Origin: Lachnospiraceae bacterium
Lineage (GTDB): Bacteria; Bacillota; Clostridia; Lachnospirales; Lachnospiraceae
Assembly (NCBI GenBank): GCA_014804445.1
Contig: JAAUZU010000029.1
Coordinates: 106,353 to 170,352, forward strand
DNA: 64,000 nt
Reading direction: 5' to 3'
The position numbers and the translations under genes are program-made. Shown one piece after another: positions 25,306-34,508 of this stretch; position 1 is the stretch's first letter; each line of letters starts with the position of its first letter. Under the pieces are notes generated by a model, which was given only the letters and a program-made list of their open reading frames with translations, did not search any database and was not told where the DNA came from.

Positions 25306-26487
25306 ATGAGAAATAAAGTGCGGCAAATGAAAAAAATGATAAAAATAATAGTGCGTATTACGGTCTTATGCAGCATAGGAATTTGTTTTCATGCATGTGG
25401 GAAAGATGTGCAGGAAAATAAAGCTATAGAAGTGTACCGGGTGCCGTATGAAGAGTTTGACTGCGACTATAAAGAAGGGGACTATCTTGCGATAGAGAAA
25501 TCCGGTGAAACTCTCTATATACCGGATTGTTACGGAGAAATTTTAAATGTTTCCGTAAATGAATCTTGTATTATTATTCGACATAGAGATTTGGTTGATA
25601 ATCAGATAAAAGAGAATACGATACCAATTATTTTTTTACCTGACGAAACAAACAATGTGTTGGAAATAACGGCAGGAAAAGATAAAAGAGTATTGGCAAG
25701 TTCGAATACGGAAAAATTGCCATTATCCATATGGTCTGAGGAATTTTTCTGGGAAAATAAGTTGTACAAGGTGACTTTTGAGAGAACAAGCTTAGTTTAC
25801 AGTGGGCTGTTTTTCGAGAACGGAGACTTGCTTGCAGATTATGGTATAAAGGTTTTTGATGAAAACGGAGATTTGATTGCGGAGTAGGTATTGACCAATT
25901 ATCCTGTTCGATACGAAGATATGCATTGGCTCATAGATTTTTTGGGAGATGGATTTCCTGATTTGGCTTTTTGTACAGAATATATTCTTGCAAAGTTTAG
26001 TTCAACAACGACGCATTTTCTGATATGGAATATGGAAACGTCATCTTATCAGCCGGAGATTTTTCCAAAGCAAGAAGTATATGAGGAAGTAATGTTTCGT
26101 CCATTATGGAATACAGAATTGTCTGCAGTTTTGTTTTTTGCCGGCAGTGATATAGAGGACAGGATAATTATGCTTATGTATGCGTATGCTGATAGCGAAT
26201 GGAAAATTATCAGAAGACTTGCACCTGTATATGAGGGGAATGAGGATGAACAAAACGAGACGTCTGCTTATATAGGATATCAGGAAATTTTTTATGACGA
26301 TAATGAAATAATCAGCCGGCACATGGTGGAATTTGAAGGCATAAATGCGATATGGTTTGATACAGGCAGTGTCTGGTGTAAGGATAACGTAACAAATATA
26401 CAACTTTATCCGGGCGAAGAATGGCAGGAAATTACGATACAGGAAGAAGGTGTAACTTTTAAAAAGTATGTAAGATGCCGGAAATAA
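25306..26487 (+). pseudogene. Lipoprotein gene split by an in-frame stop codon
   Basis: Residues 1-193 begin with a basic leader, a hydrophobic stretch and a lipobox-like GICFHACGKD. The frame ends in TAG (25885-25887) and continues without shift (VLTNYPVRYEDMHWLIDFLG) to 26487, another ~200 residues. The two parts flow naturally (GDLIAE-x-VLTNYP), as if a CAG had become TAG. A TTG at 25891 could allow separate translation of the second half, with weak support. No named family; FLGDGFPDLAFC resembles the FG-GAP-like calcium loops of surface proteins. Confidence 0.65.
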
Positions 26488-26520
26488 CAATACTTTTGAG
26501 GAAGATTGAGGAGAAAGTAG

Positions 26521-27084
26521 ATGCTGATTTCAAAATTTGATAACAATGAATCCAATATAAATGTAAAACAATTAGAAAACATGTATGATATGGCATTGCC
26601 TGACGAATACAAAAAATTTTTAATCAAGTATAATGGTGGCAAAACACCGGAAACAAAATTTAAAATAAATGGAGTATCTTCGGATATCCAAGGTTTTTTT
26701 GGAGTGGGAAATGCAGAAGAAAGCTATCACTTTGACCGTTTAAAAAATTCTGTTAGAATACAGGAATGGCTGAAATGCGAAATGTTTCCTATTGGTTTCA
26801 ATATATTTGGAGATTATATCATGATAAGCGTGAATAACAAAAAAATATATTTTTGTTATCACGATAAACCATTACAGTATATTGAACTGGCAGAAGACTT
26901 CGGTTCTTTTATAAACAAGTGTAAAAGTAAAAAAATTGGTTATATTCGTTCCATAGAAGAGAGAAGAAACGATATGATTAAGCTGGGGAAAGGGGATAAA
27001 ATTACACCGGAGAAAATAGCCGGCTGGCAGGCAGAGATAGATGAATATGCTAATATACATCAGGAGGAATTGAGGATAGACTGA
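26521..27084 (+). CDS. SMI1/KNR4-family protein
   Basis: A 187-residue protein with the SMI1/KNR4 signature: VKQLENMYDMALPDEYKKFL, IKYNGGKTPE, MFPIGFNIFGDYIMISVN and the late EDFGSFINKC. In bacteria this fold is common among immunity proteins for polymorphic toxins. It sits at the end of the cassette array with GAGGAG before its ATG. No toxin is seen beside it. Its stop codon abuts the last deacetylase remnant. Confidence 0.8.
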   Translation: MLISKFDNNESNINVKQLENMYDMALPDEYKKFLIKYNGGKTPETKFKINGVSSDIQGFFGVGNAEESYHFDRLKNSVRIQEWLKCEMFPIGFNIFGDYIMISVNNKKIYFCYHDKPLQYIELAEDFGSFINKCKSKKIGYIRSIEERRNDMIKLGKGDKITPEKIAGWQAEIDEYANIHQEELRID

Positions 27085-28063
27085 CAGCGGTGGACGAGAT
27101 ACTGTTTGACTGAGCAGCCTGCATATTCCGAAATGCGGAAGGCGTCATATGCATATATTTGCGGAAGGTGCGGTTATAATAGCTGATGTTGTTAAAGCCG
27201 CATTTGGTTGCAATCAGGCTGATTTCGTCGTCGGAGTGCTCAAGAAGCTCCACGCTCTGTTGAATCCGGTAATAGTTCAGATAGGAAAACGGCGTCATGT
27301 GCGTCATGGTTTTAAACAGGCGGCAGATATGTCCTTTGCTCAGATGAAAGTTTTTTTCAAGCTGTGACAGCGTGATTTCACTGTCGTAGTTTGCGCGAAG
27401 ATATTCCATCATGGATTTGGCAAGCACAATCTGATGCGCTGAACTGTTTTCGGTCGGACTGAGGTCAGGGGCAGCGTGGGTGACAAGCAGATGAAAGACT
27501 TCCAGAAGGCGCACTTTTATAAAGAGCTCGTAGGCGTGTTCCTTTGCGTGGAAAGCCTGCCGGATTTGGTTCAGGCACTGCAGCAGGGACAGCTCCCATG
27601 CGGCATCGGTGTGCGGGCGGCTTAGCAGCAGTGTGGCATCGGTGCGCAGGCGGTTTTGCCGCAGCGTGGCATCGGTGTGCAGGAGAACACAGTCTGCGCT
27701 GCCGGAAAAAAGAGGTTCTAAGTATTTTTTCTGAATGGTGTCTTTGCTTACACTACGCAGAAAATCAGGGTGAAAAACAATGGCAAAAAAATCGAGCGGC
27801 TCTTGCTTGGGACAGGTCAGAAAATGAAGCTGATTGGAGGGAATCAGGCAGATATCGTTTTCTTTTACCGGATACATTCTGCCGTCTAACTGGATGCTGC
27901 CCTCGCCTTTGGTAATGACCAGAAACTCAATTTCCTCATGCCAGTGGCAGCCAATGCGTTCCTCGAAGGACGGATTGGAAGAAATATCATATAACATAAA
28001 AGGAAACAGGGCGTTTCCGTGCGGCGTGGTCTCACGAAGCAGGGGAATATTTTGTGTGTTCAT
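27050..28063 (-). CDS. AraC-family transcriptional regulator
   Basis: A 337-residue regulator with a cupin-like N-terminus (CHWHEEIEFLVITKGEGSIQ) and two C-terminal helix-turn-helix motifs (ITLSQLEKNFHLSKGHICRL, then ISLIATKCGFNNISYYNRTF). ATG 28063 has GAGGATT upstream; the alternative ten codons earlier has none. After RKYMHMTPSAFRNM the last ~25 residues are antisense to the deacetylase remnant, so the natural C-terminus has probably been replaced. It diverges from the GH31 gene and may control it, as AraC proteins often regulate sugar operons. Confidence 0.88.
   Translation of the reverse strand: MNTQNIPLLRETTPHGNALFPFMLYDISSNPSFEERIGCHWHEEIEFLVITKGEGSIQLDGRMYPVKENDICLIPSNQLHFLTCPKQEPLDFFAIVFHPDFLRSVSKDTIQKKYLEPLFSGSADCVLLHTDATLRQNRLRTDATLLLSRPHTDAAWELSLLQCLNQIRQAFHAKEHAYELFIKVRLLEVFHLLVTHAAPDLSPTENSSAHQIVLAKSMMEYLRANYDSEITLSQLEKNFHLSKGHICRLFKTMTHMTPFSYLNYYRIQQSVELLEHSDDEISLIATKCGFNNISYYNRTFRKYMHMTPSAFRNMQAAQSNSISSTAVSLSSIPPDVY
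27088..27112 (+). repeat. Deacetylase 3' terminus, fourth remnant
   Basis: Only the gene end (GTGGACGAGATACTGTTTGA and the stop codon) is left. The bases after it differ from the flank of the other copies, so this may be the original chromosomal end of the gene. It also forms the last codons of the converging AraC gene. Confidence 0.65.
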
Positions 28064-28371
28064 TTGAATCCTCGTTTCTGTGGCGGAAGGCATATTTTGG
28101 CAGACGCTTTTTCTGAAACTTTATCCATATACAAAAATATCAATATTGTGTAAGCTTATGTAAATATTGTTAAAGAATTAAAAATCTTCCGTCAATATAA
28201 TGTTAGTATAGAGGGAACAACGGGAAAAAGCAATTTAAAAATTTTCCGGATATGTCCATGATTTTCAGGGACAAGTATAAAAAGACCGGACAGGAAAGAA
28301 AAAACAAAGAAAAAAAGAGAGCGCAACGACGAAATCGCAGAATACTACAACAAAAAACGGAGGAAGCAGAC
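28064..28371. promoter_or_regulatory. Divergent regulatory region between araC-like and GH31 genes
   Basis: About 300 bases without a gene. A TATAAT at 28196-28201 faces the GH31 gene, with no good -35 element at normal distance, which would fit an activator-dependent promoter. The open frame that runs from 28252 into the GH31 gene lacks a ribosome-binding site and is very lysine/arginine-rich, so it is not taken as coding. Confidence 0.4.
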
Positions 28372-30360
28372 ATGAGGTTTTGGAAAGAAGAGCAGTCTTT
28401 GGTATGGAAGCATGGGTACGAGACGGTGATGGTTACGCCGTGGGGGAAGAACGCACTGCGTGTGCGCGCCACAAAGTATCCGAAATTTACGGAGCATGAC
28501 TGGGCGCTGGAGGAGCCGGTTCCGGTTTCGGGAAATGTGTCGGTCGAGATAGGCGATGGTGAGGCGGCAGTTACGAACGGACGTCTCTGCCTTAAGGTGG
28601 ACGGTTCCGGCATCATGACTTTTTACCGTGACGGGAAGAAGATTCTCAAGGAATACCACAGGGATTACGACCATTCTTCCTGCAGGGAGAGCCGGTGCTT
28701 AAAAATCCGCGGAAGGGAATACAAAGCCATTGTGGGCGGCGACTATGCGCTGAAGGTGCGTTTCGAGAGCAACGACGGGGAAAAGATTTACGGCATGGGG
28801 CAGTACCAGCAGCCTTATCTTGACTTAAAGGGCTGCACACTGGAGCTTGCCCAGAGAAATTCACAGGTTTCGGTTCCCTTTGCGGTATCCAGTTTGGGGT
28901 ACGGCTTTTTGTGGAATCACCCGGGTGTGGGAAGCGTGATATTTGGCAAAAACTACACGGAATGGGAAGCGAAGGCGGCAAAGCAGATGGATTACTGGAT
29001 TACGGCGGACGAGAATCCGGCAAAGCTTTTGGAAAATTACACGGAGGTCACCGGCAGGGCGCCTGCGTTTCCCGAAGGGCTTTTGGGGCTGTGGCAGTGC
29101 AAGCTTCGCTATCGGACACAGGAAGAGGTGCTTGGCGTTGCGAGAAAATACAAGGAGCTTAACATTCCGCTTGATGTGATTGTCATCGATTTCTTTCACT
29201 GGACGAGGCAGGGGGACTGGAAATTTGACAAGGAGTACTGGCCGGACCTGAAGGCAATGTGCGACGAGCTGCATGCGATGGGGACGAAGGTGGTGGTTTC
29301 CGTATGGCCTTCCGTGGACAAAAAGAGTGAAAATTTCTGGGAAATGTCGGAGCGTGGTCTTTTGATTCAGACGGAGCGCGGCAGCAATCAGACTTATGAT
29401 TTTCAGGGGGATTGTCTGGAGATTGACGTGACCAACCCTGAGGCGCGGGCTTATTTATGGGAAAAATGTAAAAAGAATTACTATGATTACGGCATCGATA
29501 TGTTCTGGCTGGATAATGCCGAGCCGGATTACAATGTGTATGATTTTGACAATTACCGGTATCAGCTTGGCAGCGCTCTGGAGGTGAGCAGCATCTATCC
29601 CAAGCTTTATGCCAAAACCTTTTACGATGGACTGAAGGCGGAGGGCAGGGAAAAGGAAATTCTGCACCTGATTCGCTGCGGCTGGGCGGGAAGCCAGAAG
29701 TACGGCACACTCCTTTGGTCGGGGGACATTCCCAGCACCTTTGAATCCATGCGTGACCAGCTTGCAGCAGGACTTAACATGGGGCTGGCGGGAATTCCGT
29801 GGTGGACCACGGACATCGGTGGCTTTATGACGGATGACGTGAAGGATGAGACGTTTCGAGAATTGCTTCTGCGCTGGTTTGAGTTTGCGGTATTCAGTCC
29901 GGTTCTCCGTATGCATGGCGACAGAGGGCCTCATGACATTCCGCCGCTTTCCGATAAGGAGTGGGGCGGCGGCAGCCTCTACACAGGACATGACAACGAA
30001 TTGTGGAGCTATGGTGAGGAAGCATTTGCGATTATGAAGAAACAGTTGGAGCTTCGCCTGTCCATCAAGCCTTATGTGGCAGAACTGATGCAGGAAGCCT
30101 CAGATACGGGAGCGCCGCTTCTTAGGACGATGTTCTATGAATTTCCGCAGGATGCGCATTGCTGGGAGACAGAAGACCAGTACATGTTTGGCGATAAGTA
30201 TCTGGTAGCGCCGGTATTTGCCCTTGGACAGCGGGAACGCGAGGTGTATCTGCCCGCCGGAAACTGGAGAAGCCTTGCGGACGGGCAGCTTTGTGAAGGA
30301 GGACGGACGGTGCTCTGTGCAGCGCCTTTAGACCGGATTCCTGTTTTTGAAAGGGTATAA
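28372..30360 (+). CDS. Glycoside hydrolase family 31 enzyme (alpha-glucosidase/xylosidase type)
   Basis: A 662-residue GH31 enzyme that cleaves terminal alpha-linked glucose or xylose with retention. The predicted nucleophile is Asp381 in FWLDNAEPD, the acid/base Asp452 in LLWSGDIPSTF; MHGDRGPHDIPP follows in the (beta/alpha)8 barrel. There is no signal peptide, so it acts in the cytoplasm. GGAGG precedes ATG 28372 by eight bases. The FWLDNAEPD form is nearer to alpha-xylosidase and transferase branches than to maltases, so the substrate is open. It converges with the LacI gene, with three bases between the two stops. Confidence 0.9.
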   Translation: MRFWKEEQSLVWKHGYETVMVTPWGKNALRVRATKYPKFTEHDWALEEPVPVSGNVSVEIGDGEAAVTNGRLCLKVDGSGIMTFYRDGKKILKEYHRDYDHSSCRESRCLKIRGREYKAIVGGDYALKVRFESNDGEKIYGMGQYQQPYLDLKGCTLELAQRNSQVSVPFAVSSLGYGFLWNHPGVGSVIFGKNYTEWEAKAAKQMDYWITADENPAKLLENYTEVTGRAPAFPEGLLGLWQCKLRYRTQEEVLGVARKYKELNIPLDVIVIDFFHWTRQGDWKFDKEYWPDLKAMCDELHAMGTKVVVSVWPSVDKKSENFWEMSERGLLIQTERGSNQTYDFQGDCLEIDVTNPEARAYLWEKCKKNYYDYGIDMFWLDNAEPDYNVYDFDNYRYQLGSALEVSSIYPKLYAKTFYDGLKAEGREKEILHLIRCGWAGSQKYGTLLWSGDIPSTFESMRDQLAAGLNMGLAGIPWWTTDIGGFMTDDVKDETFRELLLRWFEFAVFSPVLRMHGDRGPHDIPPLSDKEWGGGSLYTGHDNELWSYGEEAFAIMKKQLELRLSIKPYVAELMQEASDTGAPLLRTMFYEFPQDAHCWETEDQYMFGDKYLVAPVFALGQREREVYLPAGNWRSLADGQLCEGGRTVLCAAPLDRIPVFERV

Positions 30361-30363
30361 AAT

Positions 30364-31362
30364 TTATTCCTGATGGGGCGCCGGTCCGGTGGAGCCTCTG
30401 ACAATGAGAGGCGCCCGTAACAGGATGGAACCGATGGTCACATGGTTGAGCAGGCAGGAGAGCGCATAAAAGCCACACTGTCCAAGTGCAATCCTGTCCT
30501 GTCTGACCGTGGTAAGGGGCGGCGTTGTGTAGGCTGTCATGGGCAAATCGTCGAAGCCCACGATGCTGATATCGTCGGGGATACGGACGTCCCTGTCGTC
30601 AAACTCCGCGATGGCGGAGATGGCGCGCACGTCATGGGAAAAGAGGATGGCGGTAACGCCCTGCTCCAACAGCCTGGGGATATATTTGCGTGTGGATTCC
30701 GATACGTAATAACCAAGTCCGATATAGTCCTCATTGATTTCAAGCCCGTATTTTTCGAGGGCATTGATATAGGCGTGGTAGCGTGCCTTTAAAATATAAG
30801 AATCCAGCGGGCCTGAGATCAGCCCGATTTTTTTATGTCCCAATTTGACTAAATGGCGGACTGCCAAATCAAAGCCTTCCTGATTGTCACAGCCCACGGA
30901 GGCGATATAAGGGTTGTCGTTGATATAATTGTCGTAGAGTACGGTGGGGACTTTGGCAGTACGCAGTTCCTGCATCCAGGGGTCTAAAAGCGACAAGCCT
31001 AATATAAAGGAAGCCTGATAGCCCTGCTGCAGCATAAAGACGCTGTAAGGCGTCAGCTTCTGCATATCAATGCTGATGGGAATAACGTCCACGGCCCAGC
31101 CGCTGGGTTCTGCCATCTGCTTGAAGCCCAGCACGATATCATGCCCGAACTGGTTTGGCGTATCGTACTCCATATTTTCCACGAGAATACAAATTTTCTT
31201 TTCTCTTTTCTGCATGCGCTTGTTGACATAGCCAAGCTCCACGGCGGTCTCAAGAATCTGCTTGCGCATCTCATCACTTACGTCAGTGGCATTGTTTAAA
31301 CCTTTAGAAACGGTACTTTTGGAGATGCCGAGCTTTGCCGCAATATCATTAATCGTAGCCAT
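30364..31362 (-). CDS. LacI-family transcriptional regulator
   Basis: A 332-residue repressor. The N-terminal helix-turn-helix and hinge are classic (MATINDIAAKLGISKSTVSK, GLNNATDVSDEMRKQILETA), followed by a periplasmic-binding-like sugar domain (GLISGPLDSY, HDVRAISAIAEF, ISIVGFDDLPM). ATG 31362 has AGGAGG seven bases upstream. It is read divergently from the maltodextrin transporter operon, so it probably represses that operon and is released by an imported sugar. Confidence 0.93.
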   Translation of the reverse strand: MATINDIAAKLGISKSTVSKGLNNATDVSDEMRKQILETAVELGYVNKRMQKREKKICILVENMEYDTPNQFGHDIVLGFKQMAEPSGWAVDVIPISIDMQKLTPYSVFMLQQGYQASFILGLSLLDPWMQELRTAKVPTVLYDNYINDNPYIASVGCDNQEGFDLAVRHLVKLGHKKIGLISGPLDSYILKARYHAYINALEKYGLEINEDYIGLGYYVSESTRKYIPRLLEQGVTAILFSHDVRAISAIAEFDDRDVRIPDDISIVGFDDLPMTAYTTPPLTTVRQDRIALGQCGFYALSCLLNHVTIGSILLRAPLIVRGSTGPAPHQE

Positions 31363-31597
31363 ACAGAACCCTCCTGAAAAATTTGTGAAAGATGACAATA
31401 ATGTTTTTGCCTGTAAATTGATTATAGCAAGAGAAATGGCGAAACACAAGCAAGGTTACTAAACTTTATGCCTGTCCTTTTTTTCGTGCCTGCATAAACG
31501 ACGGGACAGGCTGTGCGGCAAACCGTTACGGAAAGCGTATCGGAGCGTTTGAAAGTAATATTTTCAGACGAAACGGAACGAAAATTCCAAAACAAAA

Positions 31598-31631
31598 GTT
31601 TCGAAACCAAAAAAGAAAAAAGTTTAGAAAC
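31598..31631. promoter_or_regulatory. Candidate LacI operators
   Basis: A perfect palindrome GTTTCGAAAC (31598-31607) has a central CG, as LacI-family operators do. A one-base variant GTTTAGAAAC follows at 31622-31631, 24 bases downstream. Both lie between the repressor gene and the promoter of the transporter operon. Confidence 0.45.
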
Positions 31632-31698
31632 AATATACAAAGTGTACAATAAAACCAAAAATAAGCATATTTTATAGTAAAAGTGCATAAAAATAGTG

Positions 31699-31727
31699 TT
31701 GACCGAAGGGAAATGCTATGGTAGCAT
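31699..31727 (+). promoter_or_regulatory. Promoter of the maltodextrin transporter operon
   Basis: TTGACC (31699-31704), 17 bases, TAGCAT (31722-31727). A palindrome ATGCTA-tgg-TAGCAT (31713-31727) covers the -10 element and could bind a regulator. The expected leader is about 55 bases to the ATG at 31790. Confidence 0.55.
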
Positions 31728-31789
31728 GCTAATATAACGAAACTTAGCAAAACCAATTATTTTCTAAGTAAAAATAAGGAGGAAAAGAA

Positions 31790-33091
31790 ATGAAGAAGCT
31801 ATTAGTTGCATTGTTGGTAACGGCGATGACTGTTACATCACTTGCAGGATGTGGAAATAACGACTCCACAGGAGGAAACAGCGGAAACTCCACACCGGCA
31901 AACACCGGCGGGGAAAATGCAGGGGGAACGCCTTCAGGTGAGGTTACGGATGTAACGTTGAAGGTTTGGTGTCCGCAGAACCAGGTAGATACCGGCATTA
32001 TGGAACAGCAGCAGGCTGCATTTGCTGCAGAGCATCCGGAGTATAACATTACATGGGTTACTGAAATTGTCGGCGAAGACAAATGCGCAGAGAACCTGTT
32101 ACGAGACGTAGGCGCGGCTGCAGACGTATTTATGTTTGCAAACGACCAGCTTCCCCAGATGGTAGAGGCAGGTGCAATCGCAAGACTTGGCGGAAGCACC
32201 GAGGAAATGGTAAAGGAAACGATTGCAGAGTCCGTTGTGGCAACCGCAGTTGTAGACGACGCACTGTACGGCATTCCTTATACCCACAATACATTCTTTA
32301 TGTACTATGACAAGACAATTCTTGACGAGTCAGACATCACTTCTTTAGAGAAGATTATGGCGAAGGAAACTGCAGACAATGTATACAACTTCTATTTTGA
32401 ATCCGCAGGCGGCTGGAAGCTGGGCTGCTACTACTATGGCGCAGGCTTAAGCATCTTCGGACCGGAAGGAAGCGATTTGTCCGCAGGTGTTGACTGGAAC
32501 AACGCAACCGGTGTTGCAGTTACCAATTACCTGATTGATTTGATTAACAATCCGAAGTGCGCATACGACGGTGAAATTTCTGTTTCCGAGCTGGCTGAGG
32601 ACCACAGAATCGGCGCATGGTTTACCGGTTCCTGGGAGTATGACCTGTACAAGGGCATCCTCGGTGACGACCTTGGTCTGGCAGTGATTCCTACCTTCAA
32701 TCCCGATGGTACAGACTATCAGCTTCTGGGCTTCTACGGCTCCAAGTGTATCGGTGTAAACGCACATTCCCAGAACATGGCAGCAGCAGTTGCTTTTGCA
32801 GCATTCCTCGGCAATGAAGAGAATCAGCTTCTTCGCTATGAACTGTCTGCACAGATTCCGGCTAACATCGCAGCAGGCAACAGCGATGCGGTAAAGGCTG
32901 ACCCGATGGCAACCGTAATCGTAAACGAGGCAAATATGGCGAGTGTTGCACAGCCTGCAAACTCTGTATTCAGTGCAAGATACTGGACCTATGCAAATGC
33001 AATCCCCACCGAAATCAGAAGCGGTGACATTACAAAAGACAATGTACAGGCAAAACTGGATGATTTTGTAAACGCTATGACGGCGGAGTAA
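31790..33091 (+). CDS. Maltodextrin-type ABC transporter solute-binding lipoprotein
   Basis: A 433-residue family 1 extracellular binding protein. A signal peptide ends in the lipobox SLAGC (Cys21), then a Gly/Asn/Ser-rich linker, then the binding domain (VTLKVWCPQNQVDTGIMEQQ, ENLLRDVGAAADVFMFANDQ, AWFTGSWEYDLYKG). It would be anchored in the outer leaflet and deliver the sugar to the two permeases encoded next. AAGGAGG precedes the ATG. The substrate is inferred from the neighbouring starch enzymes. No ATPase gene lies in the operon, so a shared MsmX/MalK-type ATPase elsewhere probably powers it. Confidence 0.9.
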   Translation: MKKLLVALLVTAMTVTSLAGCGNNDSTGGNSGNSTPANTGGENAGGTPSGEVTDVTLKVWCPQNQVDTGIMEQQQAAFAAEHPEYNITWVTEIVGEDKCAENLLRDVGAAADVFMFANDQLPQMVEAGAIARLGGSTEEMVKETIAESVVATAVVDDALYGIPYTHNTFFMYYDKTILDESDITSLEKIMAKETADNVYNFYFESAGGWKLGCYYYGAGLSIFGPEGSDLSAGVDWNNATGVAVTNYLIDLINNPKCAYDGEISVSELAEDHRIGAWFTGSWEYDLYKGILGDDLGLAVIPTFNPDGTDYQLLGFYGSKCIGVNAHSQNMAAAVAFAAFLGNEENQLLRYELSAQIPANIAAGNSDAVKADPMATVIVNEANMASVAQPANSVFSARYWTYANAIPTEIRSGDITKDNVQAKLDDFVNAMTAE

Positions 33092-33113
33092 AACTCCGGG
33101 GGGAGGTTCCAGA

Positions 33114-34508
33114 ATGACGATATTTAAGAAAAAGGACCGGTCTGCTGCGCGCAGGCCGGCCGATATCAGAATTTCCGAGTCGTTTAAAAACGGAAATATC
33201 ATCACGAGACTTTCCTTCTTTATATTCGGGCTTGGAAATCTTATCAACAAACAGATTGTACGAGGCCTGTTGTTCCTTGCCATTGAAATCGGATATTTGT
33301 TCTATATGATTTCTTTCGGAATCGGTGCGATTGGCAACTTCATTACACTGGGTACGGTGGAGCAGGGGCAGGCATACAATGAGGCCCTCGGTATTTATGA
33401 GTATACAGCCGGCGACAATTCCATGCTTTGTCTGCTGTATGGTGTTATCACATTTGTATTGACCGCAGCAGTCATCTTTGTGGCGTGCATGTCGGGAAAG
33501 AGCGCTTACTGTACGCAGTTCCGCAAGGAAAAGGGTCTGAAGGTGCCGAACTTTAAGGACGATTTGAAATCGCTGCAGGAGGAAAACCTTCACGCATTCC
33601 TGCTGACGTTCCCGATTATCGGTATCATCTGCTTTACGATTGTACCGCTGATATTCATGATTCTGATTGCGTTTACCAGTTATGACCATGAACATCAGCC
33701 GCCCGGAAATTTGTTTGACTGGGTGGGGTTTGACAATTTTGCGGCCATGTTCTCACAGGGAAGCAAGCTGGCGTCAACCTTCTGGCCGGTATTGTCCTGG
33801 ACGTTAATCTGGGCGGTGTTTGCAACGGTAAGCTGCTTTATCTTTGGGCTTCTGCTGGCGCTTCTGATTAACCGCAAGGGAACAAGGGCCAAGGGCTTCT
33901 GGAGATTTATGTTCGTGCTGTCGGTAGCGGTTCCGCAGTTCGTAACCCTGCTCAGCATGAGAACCATTTTCAATGCAAATGGTCCTGTAAACGTATTATT
34001 ACGACATTTAGGCGTGATTGGCGCTACGGAATCCATACCTTTCTTTACCAATCCGCTGTATGCAAAGATTACCATTATCTGCATCAATATCTGGATAGGC
34101 GTGCCGTTTACCATGCTGTCCACAACGGGTATTCTGCAGAACATTCCCGCAGAGCTTTACGAGGCGGCAAAGATTGACGGTGCAAGCGCACCTACCATTT
34201 TCAGAAAGATTACGCTGCCGTATATGCTCTTCGTTATGACGCCCAACCTGATTACCTCTTTTACGGGCAATATCAACAACTTCAACGTGATTTTCCTGTT
34301 ATCCGGCGGCGGTCCCGATTCTCTGGACTACTACTACGCAGGAAAGACAGACCTTTTGGTTACCTGGCTGTACAGGCTGACCATCACGCAGAAGGATTAC
34401 AATCTGGGCGCCGTTATCGGTATTCTGGTATTTATTATCCTTGCCGTTTTGTCACTGTTGACCTACCGTCGTACCGGTGCTTATAAAGATGAGGGGGCAT
34501 TCCAATAA
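33114..34508 (+). CDS. ABC sugar permease, MalF-like
   Basis: A 464-residue inner-membrane permease. About eight hydrophobic segments are visible; two precede the standard six, which fits MalF-like proteins with an N-terminal extension. The EAA loop for ATPase contact is ELYEAAKIDGASAPTIFRKI. It lies 22 bases after the binding-protein gene and its stop overlaps the ATG of the next permease gene. Confidence 0.92.
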   Translation: MTIFKKKDRSAARRPADIRISESFKNGNIITRLSFFIFGLGNLINKQIVRGLLFLAIEIGYLFYMISFGIGAIGNFITLGTVEQGQAYNEALGIYEYTAGDNSMLCLLYGVITFVLTAAVIFVACMSGKSAYCTQFRKEKGLKVPNFKDDLKSLQEENLHAFLLTFPIIGIICFTIVPLIFMILIAFTSYDHEHQPPGNLFDWVGFDNFAAMFSQGSKLASTFWPVLSWTLIWAVFATVSCFIFGLLLALLINRKGTRAKGFWRFMFVLSVAVPQFVTLLSMRTIFNANGPVNVLLRHLGVIGATESIPFFTNPLYAKITIICINIWIGVPFTMLSTTGILQNIPAELYEAAKIDGASAPTIFRKITLPYMLFVMTPNLITSFTGNINNFNVIFLLSGGGPDSLDYYYAGKTDLLVTWLYRLTITQKDYNLGAVIGILVFIILAVLSLLTYRRTGAYKDEGAFQ

